A stretch of 64,000 bases of DNA from Timema cristinae (taxonomy: Eukaryota; Arthropoda; Insecta; Phasmatodea; Timematidae): the NCBI GenBank assembly GCA_039000515.1, contig JBCFYV010002255.1, forward strand, positions 47,154,812 through 47,218,811, in the 5' to 3' direction. The position numbers and the translations under genes are program-made. The notes under the pieces are model-generated. The model was not told the DNA's origin and ran no database searches. It saw only the letters and a list, made by a program, of their open reading frames with translations. This document shows positions 21,117 to 33,687 of this stretch, in pieces (the first letter of the stretch is position 1; each line of letters starts with the position of its first letter).

Positions 21117-23900
21117 GTGAGTATAATATTCACACTCGTATGCTATACAATAATCATGGTGGGAATAGAAGTTAGATGATGGGTATTTGTGTCAATGAGT
21201 CTCTCTGAGTGTTAGTAAGTATTGAAGTTGTGTTTCATTGTTCGACCCTTGTATCTTTTCTCCGCACTTACATAGACCATACCAACCACCCTCTCTACTG
21301 CCTGGACCGCTCCACAGAACATGTTTGTGAATAGTCATTATTTACCAATGAGAACTCCCACGCACCAATGGGAAACTCCCTTCTCTTCCATTGGACAAGG
21401 CCAGGTAGCATTGGACTATAAATAACACGATGATTCCTTGAGCAGATTTGAGTGGCTACCAAACCCTGATTTGTCACATATTCAAAAGAGTTAACAAATT
21501 GTCTTATGTTAAGAAAGAACAATACTAATATCCTCTTACTCCCTGCCTCCCACCATTATTCATGTTGCTTGGACCTTCACTGGCCCCCTTGTGACCACGT
21601 TGCCGGGACTTCCTCCTGTTCCACCGCGACTCGAGCTGCCGGTACCTTCTCCTGTTCCACCGCGACTCGAGCTGCCGGTACCTCCCTGCTCATCTTTTTC
21701 CTACCACTATCCACAAACTTTGATAAATTATCAAACAATTTAATTTTAATAAATATTTTTCAATATTTGATAATTTTAAAACATTTACTAAACAGAATTT
21801 TAACAATGACTAATAATTTAACTACACAATGTAAGCATGGATAAGAAACGGGTAAGTAAATGTTAATATATTATATTCACTCATAATTTTGTAAAAAATA
21901 ACACCATGGTCACTGGTAAGAAGTAGAGAAAGTGCTTTCTTTAGTTGTGCTGTTATCGCAGCTCGCGTCTAATGTTAGGTCCTTAATATTCTATCCATTT
22001 GGAATTATCTGTGACATATTTACAAGTGCATTTTGACACACAAGTTTTTCATGGCTCCTTCGCATTTTATTTATTATTCAAAATGGCTGATACGGAAAGT
22101 AGGAAACGAAAACTTAATTTAATTTATAATTATTATCAGAGAAATGCAGATAAAAGGACACGCATATGTAAAGTTTGCAAAATAATATTATAAACTCCTC
22201 AGTTTAAGTAAAAATAAAACTTAATCAAGAATCAATTAGCCAAAACTATTCTTTATGCTTTTTAGTCAGGACTACTCCATCTAGATATCATATTATAAAA
22301 ATTGAAAAATGAAACCTGGACACAGCAATCAAACCCAAATCGAGTCAAAGGTCCCGGGTTCGATTCCCGTGTCCAAGTGTCATTTTTCAATTTTTAGAAT
22401 GAAACTTAATTGATAAGTTACCAAACTTATCAGTAAGCTTGTGTTATTAATATAGTCCTTAGGTAACAAATAAGGAAATTTTCCTGGCCCTTGTTACTGA
22501 CAAGATCTAGAAAAATAATTAATTTAAAAATTAAAAGTGGCGTTAAGTGACAACAACAAAAACCCTAAGTAGCTTCAACTTTGACTTTTATTCGCAAGTT
22601 TCAAGATTCGCTTCGCATTTAAATAGTGGCCTTGCACACCCTTAGACGTTAATAAACCAAATGATCAGCGTCGGCATAATCAGCAAAATAGCTGATCAAC
22701 CCAGCCTTTAAAATTATTGTAGAAAAGATCATTTTCTACATCATCATGAATTAAAATCAATATTAACCAAGATTCACAAATTTCAAGCTAAACTTTTTTT
22801 TTAATACAGAATTTTAAAAATAGTGTGTTAAAAATAACAACAAATTTTAGTTATGGGACAACTCATATTTCTAGATCCTTGAAAAGGGTAATTTCTTTGC
22901 CTTGTATTATGTCTAATGATTGTTTACTCTTTTCTGTTTGGATGGGGTTTATGAAATAAGTGTTGTGCAGCTTGCTATTGTAATGTCAAGGTCAGTAAAT
23001 GGGTAAACTCCTTTTTGATTGGAAGAAGGTATGAAGAGTAGACTAAGAATTTTTTCTTACAATTATATACACCTAGAAGCTTTTTTTGGAAGGTTTTTTA
23101 ATTGGTATTTTTTAACTTGATCGTTTTTATTTCTACTATTATAAACGTGATAAGCTAACAAAATAATAAATAAATAAGCCTAAATTAAAGTTGGCTTAGT
23201 CATCACAGTGTTACAAAAATTCACCGATTATTTATAATAGGTAAATGTCTAAACATTGTGTAACTCCTCGAGGGAACCACGTGTGAAACTGTGAGATTTG
23301 GAACCAGCTGCAATCCTCAGGACTTAGGCCACTTCCTAGACTGCAAGAACATCAATTAGGACTACTAGGGAGGGTCATCACAATGTTTATTTTCTGTTTG
23401 GATCTGTGTAGATCTCAGAGCATCCTCAATAAGCTTAGTTCCAAGTGAACAGTTACACTACACATTGACATAGATTTTAACTATATTCATGACTTTCTGA
23501 AGATTGAAATTATTCTGAAGTCATTCTTTGATTCTTATCACATTATATTTAAAAACTAATCCTATAATTTATTATTGTTCTTCTAGATTCTTTTAATGAT
23601 TTAAAATAAATATATTTTAAAGTGCAAAACATTACTTTTCTTAGCACAATATAGCATTTTATCTACAATGTAAGGAGGTGTGTGGATTATTTGCCTCTAT
23701 TTAGTAACTTTGTTCTTTGTTACATCTGCCTTGATTAAATGTTGTAAATTAAAACCTTGACTTTTTCATCAGCAGCACTGTATTTTTTTTTTAAATAATT
23801 CAGCTTTGAATTATTATTACTAATGTTTATCTGAACCCTCTTTTTTAAGCATACTACCCTCTATATTTTATATTATATTATGATGGTTGTGTTTTGGCAG
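21117..23900. other. intron 3
   Basis: Starts gtgagt, ends ttggcag. It contains an internal tandem duplication at about 21605-21680 (ccgcgactcgagctgccggt twice) and a SINE A copy at 22283-22400. The rest is AT-rich with no gene recognised. Confidence 0.6.
22283..22400 (+). mobile_element. tRNA-derived SINE A, copy with plus-strand B box
   Basis: The arms attgaaaaatg (22301) and catttttcaat (22381) are inverted. Between them lies ggtcccgggttcgattcccg, a strong B box. The A-box half is reduced or replaced, so the tRNA-like head is partial. The flank tagatatcatatta matches the flank of the 7806 copy. Confidence 0.7.
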
Positions 23901-24042
23901 GTTCCTGCACAGCTTTGAAGATTTTTATCGCAAGTTGGGCTGCACCATGGTTAATCACCCCCGAGGGAACCGCTCCCGGCACCGCGCCGGTAGGAGCTTA
24001 ATACGGGATAGAGATCGATCCACTCCCATCAATATTCCTAAG
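23901..24042 (+). CDS. Arid4: Arid4 homologue, exon 4 (end of ARID domain)
   Basis: It begins with one base completing a lysine, then FLHSFEDFYRKLGCTMVNHP, matching the last ARID helix. A basic tail follows (RGNRSRHRAGRSLIRDRDRS) that could add DNA contacts or act as a nuclear localisation signal, which is inference. The acceptor is ttggcag; the donor is aag|gtgggt, phase 0. No frame damage. Confidence 0.93.
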
Positions 24043-25424
24043 GTGGGTCTGCATGCTATCTATTTTCAAACAGACATTCAGCTAAATGGTTGTAATGGTT
24101 GTAACCATAAAGTTTTAAATCCCCACTGAGTGTAAAGTCTAATTTTACATCAAATGTTTCCTTAAATTATATTATTCAACCGAAGCTTGCATATTATTAC
24201 GTACATTCATTCAACACTAAAGATGACTCTGTTGGACTGTAACAAGACATTCGTAAACTCTGCTTACCTTGATTTAAATAATTTATATTTGAAAATGGTA
24301 CACAAACTGTAAATTTAACATACTAAATTATCTATTATTTTATATTTTATACTCAACTAAAAACAACTATTTATATTTAAACTATTCCAGGGTATTTGTA
24401 AACTAATTATCATTAATACCCATATTACTTTCCTTAGTCCTAGATGACACTGTAATGCCTGGAACAATATTGAGCCTGTCGCTAACTACTCTTTACCTTC
24501 TTACTCACTGTGAAATATTACAACTCTCGTCTCCTGAATCTTTCCATGGTCACTTGGGAGTGCTAGTTGCACAGCACGTCCAAGTGAAACAACTCACTTT
24601 CATTTGCCAATACAATACCGCACCACATCACGATTTTTTAATTAGCAATTATTGATGATGACTAGCCATACAGTGTTTAACAGTATTCATTCCTAAGTTT
24701 TCTTTTTTTTTTTTTTTTTTTTCAGATTTTCTGTTTTATCTATAATTAATTTTATAATACAAGTATAGAAACCTTTTTTACCAAACAATAGTAAGCATTG
24801 AAAGGAAGCAAGACTTGGTAAAATATAATTAAAATTTCAAATTTAAAACTAAAAACACATCCCAGTAGTTTTATAACCAAGATTCTCTTTTATTGGTGTT
24901 TGTTTATTATGTTTACTAAGCACCCCGCCTTACTACCTGTTCGGGTTACACGCTTATGTATTGATTATACTAGTTAGTTAGAAATAGGGAAGGTTGAATA
25001 TAGATAAAGTGAACCCACATTTATACGGAGGGAGAGGGGAAAACCGTTTAGGAAAAAACACCCCAGTTCACCCGAGCGCGATTCAAACCTCAATCTCCCC
25101 ATCTTTGTCAGCTTAGCTCAACACGAGTCTAGCGCATTAGCTGACTACACCACCGAGGCGGGTTTCTTTATGTTGTTTGAATCCTAAAACGGACAACAGA
25201 AAAACACAATTTCAAACTTGCATTTTATTTTGTTTAAACTCACAAGATAGGTACTCATAATCATGTTCAATACAATAGGTACTACAAACAATGGGTTTGC
25301 TGTGATTCTTCTTTTGTGAAGTGGGACCCTCAAGATATATTTTGCTTTGCAACTTTTGAAGAAAGTAATGAGCCTTGAATATTTCTGACATAATGATTTG
25401 ATTTGATTTTAATTGACCTTAAGT
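24043..25424. other. intron 4, proximal part
   Basis: AT-rich, with a poly-T tract at 24703-24722 and a SINE C copy at 24919-25165. No gene is supported. Confidence 0.6.
24919..25165 (-). mobile_element. tRNA-derived SINE C
   Basis: Read on the minus strand it starts with cgcctcggtggtgtagtcag (A-box region) and has a B-box-like segment (gaggtttgaatcgcg). The body has cctaaacggttttcccctct, and the tail is gtgtaacccgaacaggtagt. Other copies lie at 49432-49690, 49962-50208 and 60366-60595, with diverged ones at 36265-36495 and 57420-57770. Confidence 0.8.
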
Positions 25425-25432
25425 GTTTTTAC

Positions 25433-26923
25433 TAGAGATGGGCCACTCAAATCCACCGAATCCTGACAAGTATTTGAGATTCTAGGATTCGGTGTTTAAT
25501 TGGATTCGATGATCGAATCTTTCACCTCATAAACAAAGTTTAATATTTTGAATTCAGAAATTACTTTGCTAGACCTACTTGAAAAGCACAACTTAATCCG
25601 TAATCTTTATTTTGTCGGACAAAAGAGATAAACATGAATAAAATCTTCTTTAAAAAAAATTGTTAGGTGTTGAAAATCTTACGTGCCTAGAACCCTACCC
25701 TCCCTCCTGTATGGGAAACTTGGACTCGACCGTTTCGGCACATGCTCACTTCTAAAACTTTCACCTCACGAACAATATTGTAAATAATTTAATGAACACA
25801 TTAAAACTCTTCGAAAAATGAAAATCAAAATACAAATACAATCAATACAATTACAAATAAACTCGAAATAAATAAAAAAAATAATGACTTTTTTTTAACA
25901 GAAATAAGAACACATTACGGATGATACAAAGTCAGCCGCCATTACACACGATATAAAGTCAGCCGCCATGACGTATATTATGTTTACTCGCCCGAGTGAT
26001 GATTAAAATAAAGATACTGTTAATTCTTACTACCCAAATGGTTTTAATTATCTTCAATTATGCAAAGAACCCCAATTAATTGTATACGATCCTTAAGTTA
26101 GACATTTTGTTGGGTTTCATGAAAAATAAATTATGTCAACAGTCAGACAGCGATAAAACTGTTTATTTATCCCTACCGGCCTACATATCGTATATCGATT
26201 GTTTGTTTAAATTCGATTCAGGTAATCTGATCACTTAGTAAGTGTTCTCGAGTTTTAAGAATCAAATAATGACTTGCTAATCCATTATTTATTTTTAAAT
26301 AGATTTTAACTAAGAGTTTATTATTTTTTAAATATGTTATTGAAGTAATTTTAGAAATATTCAAACGTAGTCCTGCCTTATAAAATGGGAATGAACATAT
26401 TATAGTCGAAAATCTGTTCGTATTTTAAATAGAATGTATTCTCAGATATCGATGTATTGTAAGAATCAAATATCTTTGTTTTCTATGCAAAAATATATAA
26501 TGTATATAAAAGAAAATAATAATAAAACATACTTAAGCATTATTGAGTTCACTATTTCCAATGTATGTTTAATTGTTAAGCAAGTTGTTTTAGTCTTTAT
26601 TAAAAGTATCCGTTTGTATTTTTATTTTTGCTATCTTAATACAATAAAATATCCTTTAATGATGATCAAAGGATATCTAGACCTAATCTGTTTATTTCAC
26701 ATGTTTTTTAGAAACTTAACCCATTCTAACAACACTTTTTAAAATAACTGAAAGACACTCAAATTTTGATTGATTTGATTTTTAAACAATAATATGAGTC
26801 TAGATTGTTTAATTAGACTGGATTTTAACCAGTATCGATATGTAGGATTCAGATTCGTGATTCAAGATTCGAAAATAAAATGTAGGTTCAGATTTGAGAA
26901 ATAGTGGATTCGACTCATCTCTA
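25433..26923. mobile_element. 1.49-kb non-autonomous hAT element with perfect 8-bp target duplication
   Basis: The flanks are identical: gtttttac at 25425-25432 and 26924-26931. The termini are inverted: tagagatgggc at the left, and gactcatctcta at the right. Subterminal regions are rich in gattcg/cgaatc words, likely transposase-binding repeats (inference). No transposase is seen; the 26434-26742 open frame has no recognisable product. TAGAGATGGG-type ends and an 8-bp duplication are typical of hAT elements. A related fragment ends at 29261. Confidence 0.88.
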
Positions 26924-27203
26924 GTTTTTACTAATTTATTCAAATCAGGCCTGCACTGATTTTCACATGTTGCATACAGCCTCAGTATTATGTAACTTTC
27001 TATCAGAAAGTAGCAATTTGTGGCAAAGTAATAGTATATATATCTAAATTGGGAACAATATATATAAATATAATATATACATAGTAAGACGCATTGGTAA
27101 ATATATATATATATTAATAAAGCAATGATATTATTTTGTTCTCCAAACAACTCTATAAATCTGTCAATATACATGTAATGATGTTATTACTGAATATTTT
27201 CAG

Positions 27204-28401
27204 GACAAAGACAAGTCAGCCAACACAATGGCCGAGAAGCGTACAGAGTTTGGGGACAGAGACACTCAGCTAGCAGAGAGTAAAGAGTTCATAGAAGACA
27301 CAAAGAAGGGAAATCTTGAGGAATCAACCAATCTTACGAAAGAGGAGAACATTGAAGTGGCTGTTGATAAAATTAAAGAAAAAGAAGATAAGGTAAAGCC
27401 TAAAGAGGAGAAACTGAAATTAAAAGAGCAGAAAGTGAAACCAAAAGAGGAGAAAATGAAACCTAAAGAGGAGAAAGTGAAGCCTAAGGAGGAGAAAGTG
27501 AAGCCTAAGGAGGAGAAAGTGAAGCCCAAGGAGGAGAAAGTGAAGCCTAAAGAAGAGAAATTAAAACCTAAAGAGGAGAAAGTAAAACCCAAAGAGGAGA
27601 AATTAAAGCCCAAAGAAGAGAAATTGAAGCCTAAAGAGGAGAAATTGAAGCCCAAAGAGGAGAAATGAAGCCCAAGAGGAGAAATTGAAGCCCAAAGAGG
27701 AGAAATTGAATCCTAAAGAGGAGAAATTGAATCCTAAAGAGGAGAAATTGAATCCTAAAGAGGATAAATTGAATCCTAAAGAGGAGAAATTGAAACTAAA
27801 TCCTAAAGAAGAGAAACTAAATCCTAAAGAGGAGAAAGTGAAACCTAAAGAGGAGAAAGTGAAACCAAAAGAGGAGAAAGTGAAACCAAAAGAGGAGATA
27901 GTTATGATAAAAGAGGATAAAGTGGTGATAAAAGATGATAAAGTGAAGCCTAAAGAGGATAAAGTGAATCTAAAGGATGATAAAATGAAGCCTAAAGATG
28001 ATAAATCCAAGGTGTTAGAGGTGGCAAAGAAGGATATTGAAGATAAAGAGGAGAGATTGCGAGCCAGAGAAACGAAGAAGGAGGATAAGTCCCGGGACAA
28101 GGAACTCCGTGGCAGGATGACAGAGCTGGAGAAGGTGGTCAGAATTGTACTGGAGGATAAAGGTAGATTTGCACAAATGAGTGCATCAGGCTGCAGTACC
28201 CCGGTGGCGCAGTCAGGGAAAGTGGGGCTCCTCAACAAGGAGATTAAAGTGCGAAAAGAAGAGAAAAACAAGTTTATAAATAAGGAGAAACTAGAAGAGA
28301 AGCAAAAAATTAAAGAAGGGGATAAGTTGACTACAGATGAAGGGGAGAATCCAGATGAAATCAAGAGGAAGGTGGAAAAGAAATCCGAGGATGATGAAAA
28401 G
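27204..28401 (+). CDS. Arid4: Arid4 homologue, exon 5 (Lys/Glu heptad-repeat exon, two base losses)
   Basis: The long charged linker between ARID and chromo barrel. It opens DKDKSANTMAEKRTEFGDRD in phase 0. Tens of copies of a seven-residue unit follow, KPKEEKV or KPKEEKL, with NPKEEKL and later KDDK variants. A non-repetitive tail contains LRGRMTELEKVVRIVLEDKG and ends KKKSEDDEK. Near 27665 and 27676 one T and one A are missing relative to neighbouring units. This moves the frame and leaves a stop at 27666; with both restored the exon is 1200 bp and phase 0 at the gtaaat donor. The repeat would form a charged helix or coiled coil (inference). Confidence 0.85.
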
Positions 28402-28799
28402 GTAAATTGTTTTTTGTTTACAAAACACCTATGTTGATTTAAAATATAATTAGGGTTACAGGATTGCTATAGAATTTCTTTTTTGTAGCAAATATTGCTT
28501 TTGCCTAAGAATGTTAACTTTGAAAAAGTTTCATAAGAACAATGAGACGTTGATTTTTATCATGACAAATGATAATCGTTAGTGAATCTCAGTCTCATAC
28601 ATACCCTATTTCCCCTAAATATGAACATTGGACTTCTAAAACATGACCCTCTCACTTTCACAATGATATACAGAAAATAAAATAATATAACAAGAGATAT
28701 TGGAAAAAAATCAAAGGATAAATATACAATAAATTTTTGTTTTTATGAGGAAAATCTAAAACACATTCACATGTTACAAAAAATCTAACCGATAAACAC

Positions 28800-29261
28800 G
28801 TCTGTTGTGAACTACCATAAATGTCAACCCCCATGACAGCAAAACGTGAAAAAATTAGGGAGAATTAAACAACATCTTTATTCTTATTTCAAAACCGATT
28901 ATCTAGGAACATCTAATCAAAGATAATAATGTACCTGATGTTACTCAAAAGTTAGATATTTTGTGGAGTTTCACGAATTAAAACTAAAGTTTGGCATCGC
29001 TAAAATTTTCTTGTCAACTCTATGCATGCTCAATTGTTTAGAATCGATTCGCATTTTCTCATCACTTTCTACTTGACAAGCTCTAGCTTTGTAGACAAAG
29101 TTTTAAGAATTATATGTACAATTTCATAAATCATTATTTGTTTTAAAATTTATTTTGATTATTGTGAATGGCTGAATTTTTAATAATTTAGTGAAGTAAT
29201 TGGAAGAGTAATCAAAAACATCACATCTAAATAAAATTCAATTCGATTACACCCATCACTA
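28800..29261. mobile_element. partial hAT copy related to 25433-26923
   Basis: It shares gttagayattttgtkgrgttt-type words with about 26098-26125 and ends with cacccatcacta, a terminus like the catctcta end of the larger element. The left end was not located. Confidence 0.5.
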
Positions 29262-29330
29262 TCCCCAACCCATTTGAAGAGTTTACTGTGTTGAATACTA
29301 AAGAGGGGTATCGAGATTTTTAGCATATAC

Positions 29331-29722
29331 ATGGTGGCTACACTCGGAGAAAACCTGGAAAAGTCAGGGAATTTTTGGATGACAGGGAAATGTCAGGGAA
29401 TTTAACTAAAAATAAGTAAAAGTCAGGGAATTAAAAAATATGTCTAAAATATTCCATTAATTTCGCAACTAAACACTAAAACAAAAGTTAATAATAGGCC
29501 TACCTAAACAAAATAACATTTTAATTTTTTAAATAACTGATGAAACTGTTTATGTTTATCAGATACAAATTTTTTTTTTGTATGTGATCAATAATAAATA
29601 AAACAAAAGTCTTCACCCGCCATTAAAAGTGGAAAAAAGTAGTCAGGAAAAATTGAAAAATGTTGCCTGCAAAACCTGTAAAAGTCAGGGAATTTTGTAA
29701 AATACGTTTTGTAGCCACCCTG
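29331..29722. mobile_element. MITE with GGTGGCTAC ends, copy 1
   Basis: Starts atggtggctacac and ends gtagccaccctg, inverted repeats of about 9-10 bp. The interior repeats agtcagggaattt-type words on both strands. A second copy is at 33369-33687. The flanks gcatatac and gcaattac agree at 6 of 8 bases, suggesting a decayed 8-bp target duplication and hAT origin. Confidence 0.75.
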
Positions 29723-29739
29723 CAATTACATTGACAGTA

Positions 29740-30030
29740 AAATGTATAACAAGACAGTGTAGAAACACTGTACAGTGATGTAAAGTAAGTGATAGTGAAG
29801 GAAGCCAACCTGAAAGGTTAGCTAAGTTAGGCCTAGATAGGAACAAACAAACTTCTCTCTTCCTTTATTCTCTTCTCAAACTATAGCACCATATTACACT
29901 TCACACATTGTGGAATTTTCGGAGATGTTGAAAACACACAAACAAAGATAGGCTATAGAACTACATGTTTCTAGAATGATTCTATCAATTACTTTACATT
30001 ATTGTACAGTTTTTCTACACAGTCATATTA
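29740..30030. repeat. foldback module, partial third copy
   Basis: Contains the left arm (gtataacaagacagtgtaga, then the gaaggaagccaacctgaaag block) and a shortened right arm ending near tttttctacacagtcat (30007-30024). It lies alone here and not inside a full hAT-like copy, so the module may move independently. Confidence 0.6.
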
Positions 30031-31059
30031 TACATTTACAATTATATTGGTAATCACATCACATACTATCACATAGATGATCAATAAAACAGTCTCTTAT
30101 AATCATATGAATTTCATTTTGGTGTTAAAAACTGGTATTTGTTTGCAAAATTCTAAACGAGTTCTCTTAAATTCATTTTTTCTGGAAGCTCCTCAAACAT
30201 TAGCGGAAGCTTCCATTTCTGCTTTTACACACCTTTCAGTGGCTTGAGTATGACTTGGGAATAGCTCGATATTTGTTGATAAGATATTATCTGCAGTTTT
30301 GGATTCAGGATGCACCCTGAAATAACTTTTATCTGTTTTATTAACGGTGGTTCATTGACCATCACTTTAGCCCATTGAACAATATCAATGTAGTATGTAG
30401 CTTCAAAGTTAAACTTAAAAAGCTCAAACATATGAATATTCCTTAAAACATTCTTTTCCTGACGTGTTTTTTTAAAATTCTGTGCAGTGTCAAAACTTTT
30501 ATGGTCTCCCTGTCATCAGCTAACTTAGAATATTTTTCGGGCCGCCTTTAGTGAGTTTAGTAAATACTGTGGCAACATCATGGCTTTATGCAAATGCTTA
30601 GCTCCGAAGATACATAATGGCCAAGTCTTACTCGCAAACCACATAGGTGCATACATTTTGACTATGAACAAGACTAGAATAAATGCATGGGCTTAGTTTC
30701 CTGTCCAAACTTTTCTAGATATGCCAATCCCTGCCGACTTTGGAGAATGGAAGGTTTCCTGACTTTTGCCAACTGTTTGAAACCTGACCACTCATGTTTT
30801 ATAACATCTTCCTAAGGAAGGGGTGTTACTCATATTACTACTATTTCCTGAGGAAGATGCTACAATAGCATCAAAATATTGGAGTTGGTGTAAATATATT
30901 TTAATGCCTTTTATTACCTTTGCTTTAGTTATCTGCAATTCTTTCATAATGGTCAGTCGTATAACCTTGCACTATCAAAATATCCACTATATTTGCACTT
31001 AACCTAATGTACATTAATTAGTCATTATAAGTTTTATTTTATTCTTTGTTTTTCTGCAG

Positions 31060-31286
31060 CAAACTCGTTCCAAGTCGAAAGATGAGCCACGATCTAAGAA
31101 GGATGTTACCCCTGTGGATCGACGGACCAGAGAGAGCAGATCCCCGGGGAGAGACTTTGAGAAGAAACCTTCCCCACCTTCTCTACAGAAGACAAAGAAA
31201 CTAGATGATGATAGCCTTGTGTCAGGATGCCAGAAGAAAAGGGGTCGCAAGCGTAAAGACTCCGAGGAGAAACCCAGATCAGAGGA
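31060..31286 (+). CDS. Arid4: Arid4 homologue, exon 6 (basic linker)
   Basis: Starts after tttctgcag in phase 0 with QTRSKSKDEPRSKKDVTPVD. It continues through a serine/proline/arginine stretch (SRSPGRDFEKKPSPPS) and a basic cluster KKRGRKRKDSEEKP that looks like a nuclear localisation signal and resembles an AT-hook core. The donor is ga|gtaagt, phase 2, matched by exon 7. The reading frame is intact over 227 bp. Confidence 0.9.
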
Positions 31287-31303
31287 GTAAGTTTATTTTC
31301 AAG

Positions 31304-32206
31304 TTAAAATAAATTGAAAAATGACACCTGGAGAAGGGAATCAAAGTCTGTACTTTGGAGGTTTTCAGATAGTACCTTGGCAATCTTTTTAGCAAGTTTA
31401 TATGCTGGTGCATTTTGATAATTGACTAAAGGTCTGATTTGGATATTTGGTTTGTGATTTTTTAGTAATAATGTGAAGGTGGGGGCTTGAGGGCTCATAT
31501 TGAAAAATCTGAAAGAATATTTCTGTTGTATTACTAAAGGTGATTTTTATTAGGTTTTTATGTTTTTTTATGTTTGTTAGTTGGGTCAGTTTTAAATTCT
31601 TGTATATTGTTTATCTGAATGAATTAGAGAGTTTTAGAGATGTAGTCATTTTTATCCATAAGGAAAATAGTGTTCCCTTTATCAGATTTTACACTGATAA
31701 TGTTGTTAGATTTGAATTTTTGTTTGAGAATTGAAATATTTTTTGTTTGATTGGGTATGTTATTGTGTCTGATATGGTTGGAAATTATTTTATGTAATTG
31801 ATTGGAAACTATATTTTTGATAAGAATTTTATCATCTGATGGTATTTGTTTAATGGCATCCTCAATATCATTATTAAGGATTGGATCTTTTGTTTGAGAG
31901 ATGAATGAGATTAAATTTGTAACTTTTATGGAGGATTTCTTTATCATTATTGTTCAGTTTAAGTTTTGATTAATGGAGATATCTGGGATAGAATTTCATG
32001 CTAGAATTGTTATCTTTTTTCCTTGATTGCTGAGTTTGAAATAGAGTATTGAGTTTATTATTTAATGTAAGATATTTGCTGGGAGTGATGTTGCCAATTT
32101 TATTATTGGTAGTGTTTAAGGTTTCATCTAGCAAAGTAGTATGAAGGGATTTGGCTAGTTCAAGATAAGTTTGGTAAGCTTGTTTGTTTAACAATTGCAC
32201 TTCCAT
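31304..32206 (-). mobile_element. Penelope-like reverse transcriptase fragment
   Basis: Three consecutive minus-strand open pieces belong to one decayed coding region. An N-terminal piece (32206-31970) is helical and lysine-rich. A middle piece has ISVKSDKGNTIFLMDKNDYI (about 31690-31630). A piece at 31498-31350 has LLKNHKPNIQIRPLVNYQNA and PAYKLAKKI. SDKG...MDK and H/NKP..IRP..N motifs are characteristic of Penelope-like reverse transcriptases. The catalytic YxDD region and GIY-YIG endonuclease are absent; the element is 5'-end only. A SINE A fragment (31313-31345) lies at its border. Confidence 0.6.
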
Positions 32207-33368
32207 GTGACATTTGACTCTATTGATCTGAATGTTTTTTTAAAAATTTAATTTAAATGAGAATAATGCGTGTTTTGGAGTTGTGTGATTCTTAACATAT
32301 TGGTGGCTAAACCATATATTATATTATATTAGCAAGGATCTTCTTCAATTTCAATTTTAGATTGAATAATTTGAAAGATAGTTTTGCCTGGGGGGGCATT
32401 AAAGAACATTTAATAGAACATTTTAAACAAATTTAAAGTAAGGAATGGATTTGACTCAGAATTAAAGACTTAGATATACTGCTCAAAAGTATATAGAAAG
32501 AATTACATTATTTGTAATATACCAAAAATATGTATGTAAAAATCTTGCCGAGTTCTACACCACAAAATCCTTAAATTATTTAGCTTCAAAAAGGAGTAAT
32601 ATTCAAGAGAGTGTCAAGCTCAGCCTGCAAAGTCTTTCCAATTAAATTGTTACATTTCTTAAGTCTAATTCGTTTCCCAAATTTGATTTTAAGTTTATAG
32701 TTAAAAACTATGGGAGAGCTTAAACTATAAACTTAATCAGATTTTTGAACTTAGATGTACTTGAGATAAGTGACATAATTTATCACGACATTAAAAGTTG
32801 TTTTGCAAAAACTTTTTTGTGGTATATCAATACTTTTTGTGAATATTAAGTAAAAACAAAAGTTTGTTCTAGTTGATATATCTTTCAACTGTAATACACT
32901 TTTTATTTTGCCCTTTCCCTGCCCATATTTGGGAAACATGTTGAAAAGTTCAGGTTTCATATTCTATCCTTAGTTTATATCCTAAGTACTACCACTATGC
33001 CCATTTTCAAGTTTTTGTGTTCACTGAAAGCACCTTATAGTTTTGGATGGTGAGTGAGTGAATCCAGAATAAAGAAAATGACACAGTCATTTAAAAAACA
33101 TACTTTTTCTAAATCATTGTATGCTATTTACATTTTATTAACAACATTTTTAAATAAACATAGTTTTGGAAAATAGTTTTTAAGGATATATTTCTTCTGA
33201 TAACAGAGTATATGTTAAAGATTTAATAATTTGTAAACCACCCACTGTACAATCTTCCTGTTATCGACAGCCTTGGCTATTGCGGCCACCGAAACAGGTC
33301 TAGTCCTATAAGCTCTCATGTATAAATGCAAGTTCTTCAACCTGTTCATGCAACAACTGTTCACCTTC
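32207..33368. other. intron 6, middle part
   Basis: AT-rich; no gene, RNA or recognisable transposon. Confidence 0.5.
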
Positions 33369-33687
33369 ATGGTGGCTACAGACAGTGAAAACAGAAAAAT
33401 GTCCAGGGAATTTAACTAAAAATAAGGAAAAGTCAGGGAATTTAAAAATATGTCTGAAATATCCCATTAATTTTGCAACTAAACACTAAAACAAGAGTTA
33501 ATAATACCTACATAAAATAACAATTTAATTTCTTAAATAACTGGTAAAACCGTTTATGTTTAGTAGATACAAAGTTTTTTTAATATGTGATCAATAATAA
33601 ATAAAGCAAAAGTCGGCATCTACCATTAAAACTGAAAAAAAAAAGTATGTCAGGGATTTTGGTAAAATATGTTTTGTAGCCACCCTG
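33369..33687. mobile_element. MITE with GGTGGCTAC ends, copy 2
   Basis: Starts atggtggctacag, ends gtagccaccctg, and aligns throughout with 29331-29722 but is shorter. The word accttc occurs directly before and after the element, a probable target duplication. Confidence 0.8.

Larger units (their letters stand above)
28402..31059. other. intron 5
   Basis: Holds a partial hAT copy (28800-29261), a GGTGGCTAC MITE (29331-29722) and a partial foldback module (29740-30030). The remainder, 30030-31050, is AT-rich with nothing recognised. Confidence 0.6.

Noticed and set aside
27266..28364. Minus-strand open frames opposite exon 5 (FSSLGF repeats)
   Set aside because: Reverse translation of the KPKEEK coding repeat; the plus frame has splice sites and joins the ARID4 homologue.
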